50,660 nucleotides of DNA from Streptomyces sp. H39-S7 (GTDB lineage Bacteria > Actinomycetota > Actinomycetes > Streptomycetales > Streptomycetaceae): positions 1 through 50,660 of the forward strand of contig NZ_JAPVLU010000056.1 of the NCBI RefSeq assembly GCF_027158205.1, in the 5' to 3' direction. Of this stretch, positions 31,117-40,357 are shown piece after piece. Position 1 is the first letter of the stretch, and each line of letters begins with the position of its first letter. Both the position numbers and the translations under genes were made by a program. The notes below the pieces were generated by a model. The model worked only from the letters and a program-made list of their open reading frames with translations. It was not told the origin of the DNA and did no database searches.

Positions 31117-32019
31117 GTGTCCGCTCCCGTTGCCGTCGGCCTGGACGGCTCCCCTGAAAGCATGGCCGGCGCTCGCTGGGCAGCCCGTGAGGCGCTGCGC
31201 AGGAACCTGCCAGTGCGGCTCGTCCATGTCTGGAACTGGCATCCCCATCCCGGCGAGACATCTGACGGCTTGGAAGCACAACGCCACTGGGCCCAGCGGA
31301 TACCGCGCGAGGCCGCCGCTGAGTTCACCCGGCAGTACCCCGCGCTGGAAATCGTCATCGACCAGGTGGGAGGGCAACCCGCGGCTGTTCTCCCGGTCGT
31401 CGCGGAAGAGGCCGAACTCCTGGCCCTCGGGTCCCCCCGGATCAAGGGCATTTCGGGCTTCCTCATCGGATCAGCATCGCTGGCAACGGTCGCCTGCGCC
31501 GAGCGGCCGGTGGTTCTCGTAAGAGCCGGTGAGACCGCAGAGGACGAACATCAACCCGACAAAGCCGGGCTGCCGTCGACCGACACTCCGTACCGCGATG
31601 TGGTTCTCGGCCTCGATCTCGCGCGGCCATGCGACGAACTGCTGGAGTTCGCCTTCGATGCCGCGCTGCAACGCTCCGCGAGGCTGCGCGTCATCCATTG
31701 CTGGAAGATGCCGTCGGCCTACAAGTACCGCGACGCAACGGTCGGCAGCACTCCGGAATCCGCTCTTGCAGCTCAACAGACGCATGCCCTGACCGAGATG
31801 CTGCGTCCCTGGCGGGACAAGTATTCCGCCGTCGAGGTGATGGCGGAGTCCGTGCCGGGAAGGCCTGCGGAGCACCTGCTGACGGCCTCCGCGGACACGT
31901 CACTTCTGGTCGTCGGACGGCGCACCAGCCACTCACCGATCGGCAGGCACATCGGCCCCATCACACTGGCCGTGCTCCACCACTGCTCGGCACCGGTCGC
32001 GGTGGTACCGCACGCCTGA
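31117..32019 (+). CDS. Universal stress protein, two domains
   Basis: 300 residues. Domain 1 begins PVAVGLDGSPESMAGARWAAREALRRN, with a nucleotide-loop region GSPRIKGISGFLIGSAS in which the second Gly is replaced. Domain 2 begins DVVLGLDLARPCDELLEFAFDAA and ends GRRTSHSPIGRHIGPITLAVLHHCSAPVAVVP (outline). It resembles the protein at 21409-22278. GTG 31117 has GGAGG 9 nt upstream. Confidence 0.92.
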   Translation: MSAPVAVGLDGSPESMAGARWAAREALRRNLPVRLVHVWNWHPHPGETSDGLEAQRHWAQRIPREAAAEFTRQYPALEIVIDQVGGQPAAVLPVVAEEAELLALGSPRIKGISGFLIGSASLATVACAERPVVLVRAGETAEDEHQPDKAGLPSTDTPYRDVVLGLDLARPCDELLEFAFDAALQRSARLRVIHCWKMPSAYKYRDATVGSTPESALAAQQTHALTEMLRPWRDKYSAVEVMAESVPGRPAEHLLTASADTSLLVVGRRTSHSPIGRHIGPITLAVLHHCSAPVAVVPHA

Positions 32020-32240
32020 GCGGCCCTGGCGCGAGCGGGCTCGGCTCCGGGCCCTGCAGCCCGATCTCCTGAGCACCGTTGGGCCGGTCGGACGGGCCGG
32101 GGTAACCAGTAGGCCCTGGCCGCAGCATTGATCACCGCGAAGAGTGGTGATCTCGGGGGACGAGCCGTCGGCGGCGCGCAGCAGATGGCGTTTCAGCCGG
32201 TGACAGCTGTGGGCGCACTGACGATGAAGAGGAGCATGTT

Positions 32241-33281
32241 ATGGCCAAGGCATATCTTGTGGGGAGCGGTATCGCTGCACTGTCGGCCGCCGCTTTCCTG
32301 ATCCGCGACGGCGGATTCGCGGGCCGTGACATCCACCTGCTGGAGGAGCAGGAAGTGATCGGTGGCAGCCTGGATGCGGGAGGCACCGCGGAGACCGGGT
32401 ACTCGATGCGGGGCGGCCGAATGTTCGAGGGCCAGTTCCGTTGTACCTACGATCTGCTGTCGTCGATCCCCTCCGCCGACGACCCGTCGAAGTCGGTCAC
32501 TGAGGACACCTTCGCTGCTCACGATGCCTTTCCCTGGGACGACGCTGGCCGCCTGGTCGACAGCGACGGGAAGATCGAGCAGCCGGGGTCCTGGCAGCTC
32601 TGGCAGTGGCTGGCCCGAGGACGCGACGACTTCGGTAACCCTCACGTCTTCGACCGGAGCGTGAAGGACTCCACTTGGGAGTCCTTCACGGTCACCTGCA
32701 AGGACCCACTGTTCGTCGAGCTGATGGAGGCGCTGAGCGGGCGCGAGGCCGGCGAGGGCGGTTTGATGACCTTCCCGTCCTCCAACTGGCTGCTCACCAT
32801 CGTGCTGAACCGCCAGCCCGTGTACCGCGAGCAGCCCCACGGCGTCACGGTCTGGTGGGGCTACGGGCTCTTCCCGGATCGCCCCGGTGACTACGTCGGC
32901 AAGCCGATGACCGACCGCACAGGGCAGGAGATCCTGCGCGAGGTCCTGTACCACCTGAAGTTCGAAGCGAACCTGGACCGCATCGCGGAGGCCTCGACCG
33001 TCATCCCGTGCCTGATGCCCTACATCACCAGCCAGTTCCTGGTCCGCGAGCACGGTGACCGGCCACAGGTAGTACCGAAGGGCGCCACCAACCTGGCCTT
33101 CATCGGCCAGTTCGCCGAGGTTCCGGACGACGTGGTGTTCACGGTGGAGTACGCGGTACGCACCGCCTGGACCGCCGTCGACACCCTCCTCAAGCTTGGC
33201 AACGAGCCGCCGCCGGTCTACAAGGGCCAGCGCGACCCGCGGGTGCTCATGAACGCGCTGACCACGATGCATCAGCGGTAA
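32241..33281 (+). CDS. Oleate hydratase-like flavoprotein with a large internal deletion
   Basis: 346 residues; full oleate hydratases have about 530-590. The N-terminus has the FAD-binding KAYLVGSGIAALSAAAFL and the family's SLDAGG and GGRMFEGQF. The C-terminus has SNWLLTIVLNRQPVY, VTVWWGYGLFPDRPGDYV, MPYITSQFLVREHGDRPQVVP and NLAFIGQFAEVPDDVVFTVEYAVRTA (outline). The middle, roughly 180-200 residues after residue 112 (LVDSDGKI) and including the catalytic Tyr region, is missing without breaking the frame. ATG 32241 has AGAGGAG upstream. It may still bind FAD, but hydration of oleate is unlikely. Confidence 0.85.
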   Translation: MAKAYLVGSGIAALSAAAFLIRDGGFAGRDIHLLEEQEVIGGSLDAGGTAETGYSMRGGRMFEGQFRCTYDLLSSIPSADDPSKSVTEDTFAAHDAFPWDDAGRLVDSDGKIEQPGSWQLWQWLARGRDDFGNPHVFDRSVKDSTWESFTVTCKDPLFVELMEALSGREAGEGGLMTFPSSNWLLTIVLNRQPVYREQPHGVTVWWGYGLFPDRPGDYVGKPMTDRTGQEILREVLYHLKFEANLDRIAEASTVIPCLMPYITSQFLVREHGDRPQVVPKGATNLAFIGQFAEVPDDVVFTVEYAVRTAWTAVDTLLKLGNEPPPVYKGQRDPRVLMNALTTMHQR

Positions 33282-33490
33282 TGCTCCTAATCGGTCTGCG
33301 GCCTGCCGCAGACCGGGCCTGCCCATCTCAGAGGCGAATCAATTGCGTTCCGTGGCCCGAATCATAGGTTCCTGGAGCGGCTCTCTCGCCTGCCGATCCC
33401 GACGTACGGATGTACCGGAAGTGCCAGGCGGGTCCGGGGTTCCGGCTCCACCGCGGCACTGGACCGGCCGGTCTGTGGAACCGAGGCATT

Positions 33491-33949
33491 ATGCCCGTCC
33501 CGTCCCTGCTCAATGTCCATCGTCACGACGACGGGAGCCGGACGCTGATCGCCGTGGCCGGCGACATCGACCTTGACTCTGCGCCTCTGCTGCGCGTGTC
33601 GTTGGAGCAGTGCCTGCTCGACGGTATCCGCTCCATCGACGTCGATCTGAGCGCCGTCACGTTCTGCGACTGCAGCGGGCTGAACCTCTTCTTGTCCGCC
33701 CGCCGGCGCACTGCCGCTGCCGGCGGGGCTTTGTGCCTGCATCACCCCAGTAGGTCCGTGGCCCGGCTCTTCGCCCTGACCGGCTTCACCTCTCTTCTCG
33801 TGACACCTCGCGTCGGTCTCGATCCGCCGCCTGTTTCGGTGCCGCACGGTCGGTCCTCCCGGTCCTTGCGTCCGGTCGCGTTGTACGAGGCGACGTGTCA
33901 GCTTGCTGACGTGGCGCCTGTTGCCCCTGCACGGTGTGGCGTGAGGTAG
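33491..33949 (+). CDS. STAS-domain anti-anti-sigma-like protein
   Basis: 152 residues. The strands TLIAVAGDIDLDSAPLLRVSLEQCL and SIDVDLSAVTFCDCSGLNLFLSARRR match the anti-sigma antagonist pattern; the DCSGL turn carries the Ser that partner kinases phosphorylate. A tail of about 35 residues is extra. ATG 33491 has CGAGG upstream. A decayed relative starts at 35024. The 209-bp gap after the oleate hydratase holds nothing clear. Confidence 0.85.
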   Translation: MPVPSLLNVHRHDDGSRTLIAVAGDIDLDSAPLLRVSLEQCLLDGIRSIDVDLSAVTFCDCSGLNLFLSARRRTAAAGGALCLHHPSRSVARLFALTGFTSLLVTPRVGLDPPPVSVPHGRSSRSLRPVALYEATCQLADVAPVAPARCGVR

Positions 33950-34021
33950 GAGCCAGGACGGGCGTGATTGAGCCATTGATTTCTCCGACGGCCAGCACGA
34001 TGAGAGTAAAATGGGGCTTCG

Positions 34022-34041
34022 ACGTCCCGGACCCCGGCGTG
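34022..34041. repeat. 20-bp repeated upstream element, copy 1
   Basis: ACGTCCCGGACCCCGGCGTG; the second copy at 34772-34791 differs at one base. Both precede STAS/sigma-like reading frames, so they may be part of a duplicated promoter region. Confidence 0.5.
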
Positions 34042-34089
34042 TTCACTGTTCAGCAGCACGCTGGACGCGACCGCATCCGGGAGCCATAC

Positions 34090-34623
34090 GTGAACGCGAT
34101 AGCCCAACCGCCCATTGGCCCCACGAATCTGCCGGTCAGCGCGAGGCGCCATGGCGAGGCGTCGTCGGTGGACGAGAGCCAGCCGACCGTTCCCTGGGTG
34201 AAGTCCCCGAGGGATCCTGCCCATCGGCGGGACGAGGAACTTATTGCGCGCCGGCGTGCGGTCTTCGCATGGTGCGACTGCCACTTGATGGCACTGTGCG
34301 GTCTCGTTCCGCCTTCGGCGGATCACCCAGGTGTCATCGCCTCGGCCTGGGCCGAACTGCTCGCCGATTCTCCGGACCGGGTTCTTCGGCGGCTGCGGCA
34401 GGATCAAAGCCATGACACCGGTTCCATGTCTCACCACAGCTGTCCTCAGGACGCGTCTCCCGTGGACCGGATCGAGCTCGCCCTCGACCTCTTGGGGGAC
34501 CGATCCTGCGCCCGGACCTCCACGATCCTGGGACAGTCCGAGCACACCGTCTCCGCCCGCCTGTCCTCCGGGCTGTGGGTACTGCTGGCACCCTGCGGCT
34601 GCCGGGCTGTCCGCGGCGTGTAA
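34090..34623 (+). CDS. Sigma-70 region-4-like HTH protein
   Basis: 177 residues from GTG 34090 (GGGAG 7 nt upstream). The middle, RRRAVFAWCDCHLMALCGLVPPSADHP, and the C-terminal IELALDLLGDRSCARTSTILGQSEHTVSARLSSGL (outline) resemble the last helix-turn-helix of ECF-type sigma factors; regions 2 are not evident. The function is uncertain. A 20-bp sequence upstream (34022-34041) recurs at 34772-34791 with one difference. Confidence 0.55.
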   Translation: MNAIAQPPIGPTNLPVSARRHGEASSVDESQPTVPWVKSPRDPAHRRDEELIARRRAVFAWCDCHLMALCGLVPPSADHPGVIASAWAELLADSPDRVLRRLRQDQSHDTGSMSHHSCPQDASPVDRIELALDLLGDRSCARTSTILGQSEHTVSARLSSGLWVLLAPCGCRAVRGV

Positions 34624-34771
34624 CCGGGGGCGCTCGCCGGCCCTCGCACTTTTAGGGCACCGAGCCTGCGGGGGTTGAGCTGCACCGCAGTCCGCGCGCC
34701 GCCTCTGGTGCTGATCGGTGATCTTTGGAATAGCGCCAGGTAGGCGTAGACCCGGGGACTATGCTGGCTCC

Positions 34772-34791
34772 ACGTCCCGGACCCTGGCGTG
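34772..34791. repeat. 20-bp repeated upstream element, copy 2
   Basis: ACGTCCCGGACCCTGGCGTG, the counterpart of 34022-34041. The interval 34624-35023 otherwise shows no supportable gene. Confidence 0.5.
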
Positions 34792-35023
34792 ACCCGTACT
34801 GACGCCCATGTGCCAGTGATGAATGGACGCTTCTGTCTGTCACCATGGCACCCTTTTCAGCCGAAGCTGTTGATAGCGCGGTCCTGGGAGTGGGGATCGC
34901 CTGACCAACGCTTCGGCTGCCGGACCCGGACGCCAAGAGCGCCTTCAGGGATGTCTGCCAGGCGGAGCCACGTGCCCGTCCGCCCCCTCAGTGCACCTGG
35001 CGGTCACCATGAACCGAGGCGCC

Positions 35024-35272
35024 ATGCCAGTTCCGCACAGCCTGAACCACAACCGACACGACCACGGAATCCGGACCACGATCACCCTGGCGTGTGAGAT
35101 GAACTTGACTGCGGCGCCGCCGGGTCACGCGGCTGTGGAGGACCGCTGCCTTCGCTGGACCCCAGCGGACGTGTCAGGCGCCCGCCCACTGGCAACAGGG
35201 CCGATTCCGTGGCGCGTCGGGAGCCGGCCGGCTGGTCGGGGCACGATGCGCGGTGATTGTCGTGATCAGTGA
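35024..35272 (+). pseudogene. Remnant of a STAS-domain gene
   Basis: ATG 35024 opens MPVPHSLNHNRHDHGIRTTI, which aligns with MPVPSLLNVHRHDDGSRTLI of the intact STAS protein at 33491 at 13 of 20 positions. After about 35 residues the likeness ends and the frame becomes arbitrary. It is a truncated duplicate. Confidence 0.55.
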
Positions 35273-36038
35273 CCGAATGGCTGAGGTGTTGCGTCTGCTA
35301 CACCCGGACCCTTGGAGCGAGGCCGGCGCCGATATCGCTGTGGCGGCGGCCGAAGCCCTCGGGATGGACGGATTGTCGGTGTCGCTCGTGACCGAAGGTG
35401 ATCGGACCGAGCTGCTGTGGTGCTCCGACGACGCCGCCCGGTGCTTCGAGGACATGCAGCACACACTCGGGGAGGGCCCGGGGCCCGATGCGGTGCGCAC
35501 AGGGGCGATGGTGTGGGTTCCGGACCTGGCCCAGGTGCGTACCGAACGCTGGCCGGCGCTGAGCATGGAGGCCCCGGACCTACAGGCCCGAGCGGTCTAC
35601 TGCTTCCCACTCGGCCTCGGTGCGATCCGCGTTGGGGTCCTGACCGCTGTGCGCCGCACCCCGGGACCTATGAGCGCCCAGCAGGCCGACGACGCCATCG
35701 CGCTGGCCGCGGTCCTGACCATGCGCTGCTTGAACGGCAAGGAACTGCAAGCACCCGAAACCGGTGCCCAAAACGGTGCGAATGGCAGTGCCGAAACCGT
35801 CCGTCAGCCGGACGGGCTCCCGCAGATGCTGAATGCCGTTGTCCATCAGGCGACCGGAATGGTCAGCGCGCAACTTCTCCTGCCCCTGCCGCAGGCTCTT
35901 CTGCGTTTGCGGGGGCACGCTTACAGCAGCGGGCGTTCCCTCACCGAAGTAGCGAAAGACGTCGTGGATCGTCGTCTTCGTCTGACCCACCGGAGCAACG
36001 GTTCGCCGACCCCGCCGCCTGTCGTAGAGAAGGACTGA
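35253..36038 (+). CDS. GAF-ANTAR transcription antiterminator-like protein
   Basis: 261 residues. A GAF domain covers about 25-150 (GADIAVAAAEALGMDGLSVSLVTEG, LGEGPGPDAVRTGAMVWVPDL), and a C-terminal ANTAR-type RNA-binding three-helix region covers about 190-250 (LNAVVHQATGMVSAQLLLPLPQALLRLRGHAYSSGRSLTEVAKDVVDRRL in outline). ANTAR proteins bind paired RNA hairpins to prevent termination. The start is unsure: GTG 35253, GTG 35262 or ATG 35277, none with a good RBS. It is 4 bp from the next GAF-ANTAR gene, clearly an operon. Confidence 0.82.
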   Translation: MIVVISDRMAEVLRLLHPDPWSEAGADIAVAAAEALGMDGLSVSLVTEGDRTELLWCSDDAARCFEDMQHTLGEGPGPDAVRTGAMVWVPDLAQVRTERWPALSMEAPDLQARAVYCFPLGLGAIRVGVLTAVRRTPGPMSAQQADDAIALAAVLTMRCLNGKELQAPETGAQNGANGSAETVRQPDGLPQMLNAVVHQATGMVSAQLLLPLPQALLRLRGHAYSSGRSLTEVAKDVVDRRLRLTHRSNGSPTPPPVVEKD

Positions 36039-36042
36039 TTCC

Positions 36043-36789
36043 ATGATCCGAGAGCAGCGTCTGACCGAGGTCTTCGTCGAGGTCGCCGACTCCCTGACCG
36101 ACGATTTCGACGTGATCGACTTCTTGCAGCAGCTGTCGGTGCGCTGCATGGAGCTGCTGAACGTCGCGGCGGTGGGAATCATGCTGGCCGACAGCAACAG
36201 CACCCTGCAGACGATCGCGGCCTCTGACGAACACACCCGGCTGCTGGAACTGTTCGCCCAGCAGCACGCCCAGGGCCCGTGTGTGGACTGCTACAACAGC
36301 GGCAACGTCCGCACCAACATCAACCTCACCGACCGGACGGTTGCCGCGAAGTGGCCGCAGTTCGCCGTCCAGGCCGAGGGCACCGGCTTCGTGGTCGCCA
36401 GCGCCCTGCCCCTGCGACTGCGCGGACGGACCATCGGCGCGATGGGCCTGTTCCAGACCGACCCCGACCCCCTCACCGCCTCCGACCTCACCCTCGCCCA
36501 GGCGCTCGCGGACGTCGCAACCATCGCGATCCTCCAACAACGCACCCTGGCCCACAGCGAACTCGAACGCGGACAACTCCAGTACGCCCTTACCAGCCGT
36601 ATCGTCCTTGAACAGGTCAAGGGCATCCTCGCCGAACGCTGGAACACCAGCGTCGACGACGCCTTCACCGCCCTCCGCCGCTACGCCCGCAGCCACAGCT
36701 ACCAACTCACCAGCCTCGCCCGGGAAATCGCCGACGGTACCTTCGACACCAACCAGATCCCCCGCGCGGCGAACGGAGAACGGAAGTAG
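36043..36789 (+). CDS. GAF-ANTAR transcription antiterminator-like protein
   Basis: 248 residues. The GAF domain (FLQQLSVRCMELLNVAAVGIMLADSNSTLQTIAASDEHTRLLELF in outline) carries two cysteines in GPCVDCYNSG, a possible redox or ligand site. The ANTAR domain (ALTSRIVLEQVKGILAERWNTSVDDAFTALRRYAR, outline) is canonical, unlike that of its upstream partner. ATG 36043 has AAGGA upstream. This C-terminal region is unusually strongly C-rich at third positions. Confidence 0.9.
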   Translation: MIREQRLTEVFVEVADSLTDDFDVIDFLQQLSVRCMELLNVAAVGIMLADSNSTLQTIAASDEHTRLLELFAQQHAQGPCVDCYNSGNVRTNINLTDRTVAAKWPQFAVQAEGTGFVVASALPLRLRGRTIGAMGLFQTDPDPLTASDLTLAQALADVATIAILQQRTLAHSELERGQLQYALTSRIVLEQVKGILAERWNTSVDDAFTALRRYARSHSYQLTSLAREIADGTFDTNQIPRAANGERK

Positions 36790-36891
36790 AGCCGTGGGGC
36801 GCAGGACAGGAAACGCAGAATATTGGCGCGGACCGTGCCGCTCTGTTTCGCCGAGGCCGCGAACTTGTTGCCATGCACCGAAGCAATCGGT

Positions 36892-37404
36892 TCAAGCCTG
36901 GTTGAGGACGGTGGTCAGGGCACATGCGATGTCTCGGGCCCAGGCGCGGATGTGTTCGCGGTCGCGGAAGTCACCGACCCTGCCTTGTTTCCTGAGCTGG
37001 CGGGCGATGAATCCACGGGACCCATCGGTGAGCTGACCGCCGAAGGTGGCGTGGCCGTGTACACCCAGCTTGGTGGCGATGCGGACAACCGCAGGAACGG
37101 CCGGGATGGCGCGCTTGGTGGCAGAACCGTCGAGTGGTCCGCTGCTGAACAGCGAGACTTCCTGCTCGGTCAGCGCCTGGCGGTGGCGGCGGACTAACGG
37201 AGCGCTTCCCCCGGCCAGCGGCCCGCGTGCAGGCCGGCTCCGAGTACCACGGCGTCGTACGCCGCGACGCTGGGGACATCGGAGATGGGCGCGACGTCGG
37301 CATCGATGTGCTGTTCGTGCAGCGGCTGCCCGATTCACCGGGCGATCTGGGCGGTCGACCCGTTCTTGCTGCTGTAGGCGAAGAGCGTGCGCTGCGGGTC
37401 GCTG
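36892..37404 (-). pseudogene. Broken flavodoxin-fold gene
   Basis: A relative of the intact flavodoxin at 12884-13393. The N-terminal TLFAYSSKNGSTAQIAR is followed by TGA where a sense codon is expected, then continues IGQPLHEQHIDADVAPISDV...AAYDAVVLGAGLHAGRWPGEALR (outline) to a TAG. The C-terminal half (VSLFSSGPLDGSATKRAIP ... GDFRDREHIRAWARDIA) is in another frame. No start codon precedes the first part. So there are at least three lesions. Confidence 0.8.
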
Positions 37405-37668
37405 GTCCTCGGCGGACCCCGAGCCGATGCGGGTCGTGTGTCTGTTGGGGGAGCAGACGGATACGGACGTCGAGGTCGGAGATGGCACTTGGCCGTGCGA
37501 GGACGGGGTCGAGGTCGGCCTCGGCGCGTTGTGGCAGGTCGTCTGCCATCTGCGACAACCGGTGCAGTGGCTGTTCGATCCCAGGGGCCGCTGGACCCGT
37601 GACAGGAACTAACCGGCCCATGCGGAACGCGTATGACGAGCCGAGAGTGGAATCCGGAGGTGAGCTCC

Positions 37669-38406
37669 ATGGGGGAGCGTTGTGTGGTCGCTGGTTTGGA
37701 CGGTTCCGTCCAGGGTCTGGAGACTGCTGAATGGGCAGCGGTGGAGGCGCAACGGCGCCGGTGCGTTACGGTTGATGGGTTCCGGATTACCTGGTGGCCT
37801 TGACGGGGTGCTGGCCGCTGTAAGGGTGCGGCATCCCGCGCTGTCGATGACGACTCAGCGAGATGAACGCCGCAATCCGACCTCCTTTCGGCTTCGGCTG
37901 GTGCCGGCCTCCTCGTGATCAGTGCGATGAACCGCGATGCCAGACAGATTGCTGCCAGCGCGCAGTGCCCCGTGGTGCTGGTACGGGGAACCACGGCCGG
38001 CGAGATCGTTCTTGGGCTTGACGCGCGCCACCCGGCGGCAACTGCGACCGGCTTCGCTTTTGACGGCGCGCAACGGCAGGGCTGTCGGCTGCGCGTGGTG
38101 CACGCCTGGCGGCTGCCGGCGCCGGTGAAGGGTCGTGCGCGTTACACGGTTTTGCAGGAGGACCGGGCCGAATGGGAGGACGAGGAAGTGCAGCTCCTCC
38201 ATGACACGTTGCGTGGCTGGCGGGAGAAGTACGCCGAGGTGGATGTTCTTCCGGATGTGCGGCTGTTCACCGCGTCCTGGGCTCTGGTGAACGCGTCCGC
38301 GCACGCGGGACTGGTCGTGTTGGGACGCGGACCGGACGGGCTCGGCCCGGTGGGGCACGCGGTCGCCGGGTTCGCGGAGAGCCCGGTGGCGTTCGTTCCG
38401 GTCTGA
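37669..38406 (+). pseudogene. Two-domain universal stress protein, first domain broken
   Basis: ATG 37669 with GGAGG 8 nt upstream opens RCVVAGLDGSVQGLETAEWAAVEAQRRRC, a USP start. The frame then stops near 37780, and about half of the first domain is missing. The reading resumes at about 37880 in another frame (LLSASAGAGLLVISAMNRDARQIAASAQCPVVLV, outline). The second domain, from EIVLGLDARHPAATATGFAFDGAQ to 38406, is intact and could be translated from GTG 37915. No ATP-type loop is seen in domain 2. Confidence 0.75.
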
Positions 38407-38435
38407 CGCACGCCGCCGGTGACAGGACCGGGTCG

Positions 38436-39113
38436 ATGCCGGTTCTACCACCGAAGCCCGTCTACGCAACGCCGTTCAAAGTGGTTGCCGAACAGCTGTC
38501 CCGGCACGGCATCAGCGGACTTCCCGTCGTCGACGGCGACGACAGGGTCATCGGCGTCATCTCCGAGACGGACCTGATGATGCGCCAGGCCGCGAGCGTC
38601 GCTGACACCGCTTCGCGGTGGAGCCGGCTCTCCCGTGCCCACCGCCGGGAGCAGATCAAGGTCCGGGCCCGGACCGCGGGACAACTGATGTCCCAGCCGG
38701 CGGTCACGGTGCACGCAGAGGACTCCATCGCCGAGGCCGCCCGCACCATGATGGAGCAGAAGGTGGAGCGGCTGCCCGTCGTTGACGAGCAGGACTGCCT
38801 GATCGGCATCGTCACCCGCCGCGACCTGCTGAAGGTCTTCCTGCGGCCGGACAGTGAAATCCGCCGCGATGTGATCGACGAGGTGCTGGTCCGCACCCTG
38901 TGGGTCGTCCCGCAGACCACCGGCGTCACCGTGGATGATGGGGTGGTGAAGCTGGAGGGGCGGCTGGAACGCCGCAGCGAGATCGACATCGCGCTGCGCC
39001 TCACCCCGCTGATCGACGGAGTGGTCGCCGTGGTCGGCAAGCTCACGTATCAGCTCGATGACTCGCACCTGAAGGTCGCCGAACCGGCGTCGATCAGCCG
39101 CAGGCCGGCATAG
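38436..39113 (+). CDS. CBS-CBS-BON domain protein
   Basis: 225 residues. The two CBS motifs are ATPFKVVAEQLSRHGISGLPVVDGDDRVIGVISETDL (residues of about 11-47) and AEDSIAEAARTMMEQKVERLPVVDEQDCLIGIVTRRDLL (about 95-135); a BON domain follows (VRTLWVVPQTTGVTVDDGVVKLEGRLERRSEI); sequences in outline. Family members usually begin with 15-20 residues containing VMT(R/K); these are replaced here by VLPPKPVY and no RBS is visible, so the N-terminus may be truncated. Its end overlaps the decayed SulP on the other strand by 64 bp. Confidence 0.82.
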   Translation: MPVLPPKPVYATPFKVVAEQLSRHGISGLPVVDGDDRVIGVISETDLMMRQAASVADTASRWSRLSRAHRREQIKVRARTAGQLMSQPAVTVHAEDSIAEAARTMMEQKVERLPVVDEQDCLIGIVTRRDLLKVFLRPDSEIRRDVIDEVLVRTLWVVPQTTGVTVDDGVVKLEGRLERRSEIDIALRLTPLIDGVVAVVGKLTYQLDDSHLKVAEPASISRRPA

Positions 39114-40191
39114 ACGACGATGGCGCCCAGCACGGCCCCCCGGGATGTGGGCCAGCAACCGGCTCGCGACGAGCAGCACGGCGAGCACGGCGCCGAGGGC
39201 TACGAGGGAGTATGCCTGCGTGCGGCTGCCTGCCGCGTCGGCGAGCGCCGTACGGCTGGCGCTGCTGCTCACCGGAAGCCGTGCAGGGCTCCGGCGCCGA
39301 GGTTCGCGGCGCCCAGTGCCAGCAGCTCCTGGTTGGTGTCGAGCCGGTGACCGCCATCGTGGGTCGCGAAGGCCCGGGCGGTGAGGATGACGTCCGTGTA
39401 GCCGACCAGCAGGACGCCGAGCGCGGGCAGTATCAGCTGTGGCAGGTCGCCCGGGTCCGGCAGCGCGGGCTGGGGCAACCCCGAGGGGATGGCGCCGATG
39501 ACGGTGATTCCGTGGTGCTCCAGCCCGAAGGCGGCGACAACGGCGGTTCCCAGGACGACGAGGAGTAGCGGCCCTGGTAGGCGGCGGAAGTACCTCTGCA
39601 CCGCGAAGAGGAAGACGAGGGCTACTCCGGTGAAGGCCAGCATGACCAGATGGGCCTGCGGAAGGTGCCGGGCGAAGGAGAACAGCTGTGGGAAGAACTC
39701 CGTCCCGTGCACGGGTACGCCGGTCAGCCGGGGCAGCTGGTTCACGATCATGATCCGGGCTACGCCCGCCATGTAGCCGACGAGAACCGGCCGGGACAGC
39801 AGATCGGCGAAGAAGCCCAACCGCGCTGCCCAGGCGACGAGGCAGAGCAGCCCGCCCGCGACCGCGAGAGCGGCGGACAGAACCGCGTACCGGGCCGGGT
39901 CCCCGGCGGCGAGCGGTCCGATGACGGTGGCGGTCATCAGTGCGGTGGTGGACTCCGGCCCGACCGACAGTTTGCGGGACGATCCCAGCAGCGCGTAGAG
40001 CAACAGCGGCAGCACGATGGCCCACAGGCCGGCGACCGGTGGCAGTCCTGCCAGCCCCGCGTACGCCATCACCTGAGGAATCAGGTAAGCCGCTGCGGTC
40101 CCCCTGCCGACAGGTCGCCGCGCAGCCAGGCCCGCTGGTAGCCGGACAGCACGACAAGCCCCGGCAGCAAGTGCCTGCCGGCCTCGGCCAC
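39050..40191 (-). pseudogene. Decayed and truncated SulP-type transporter
   Basis: A SulP membrane core in four frame pieces. LLPGLVVLSGYQRAWLRGDLSAGG shifts at a five-G run near 40097. The long piece TAAAYLIPQVMAYAGLAGLPPVAGLW ... GAANLGAGALHGF then breaks at about 39281 (one C missing). PVSSSASRTALADAAGSRTQAYSLVALG continues to HIPG, and the frame shifts again at a six-G run near 39140. It ends VLGAIVVYAGLRLID without a STAS domain, where it meets the CBS-BON gene. All three shifts are single-base and two lie in homopolymers, but the missing C-terminus shows real truncation. Confidence 0.82.
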
Positions 40192-40357
40192 CCGGGCACG
40201 CAACTCCCCCTGCTCTGGTGGATGGTCGCCGCTTGAGGATCCAGGCGTGGGACGGGCATCTCCGGGAGCGTGCGGCCGCCCCGACCGCGGACCGGAGTCG
40301 CGCGTTCGGGGCGGCCGTCGTCCCTTGTTCCGGCCGTGCCGAGGAATCACTCGGTTC

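Noticed and set aside
38445..40259. A 604-residue minus-strand open frame
   Set aside because: It is antisense to the CBS-BON gene and out of frame with most of the SulP relic; only a short part (PVSSSASRTALADAAGS) is genuine SulP sequence.
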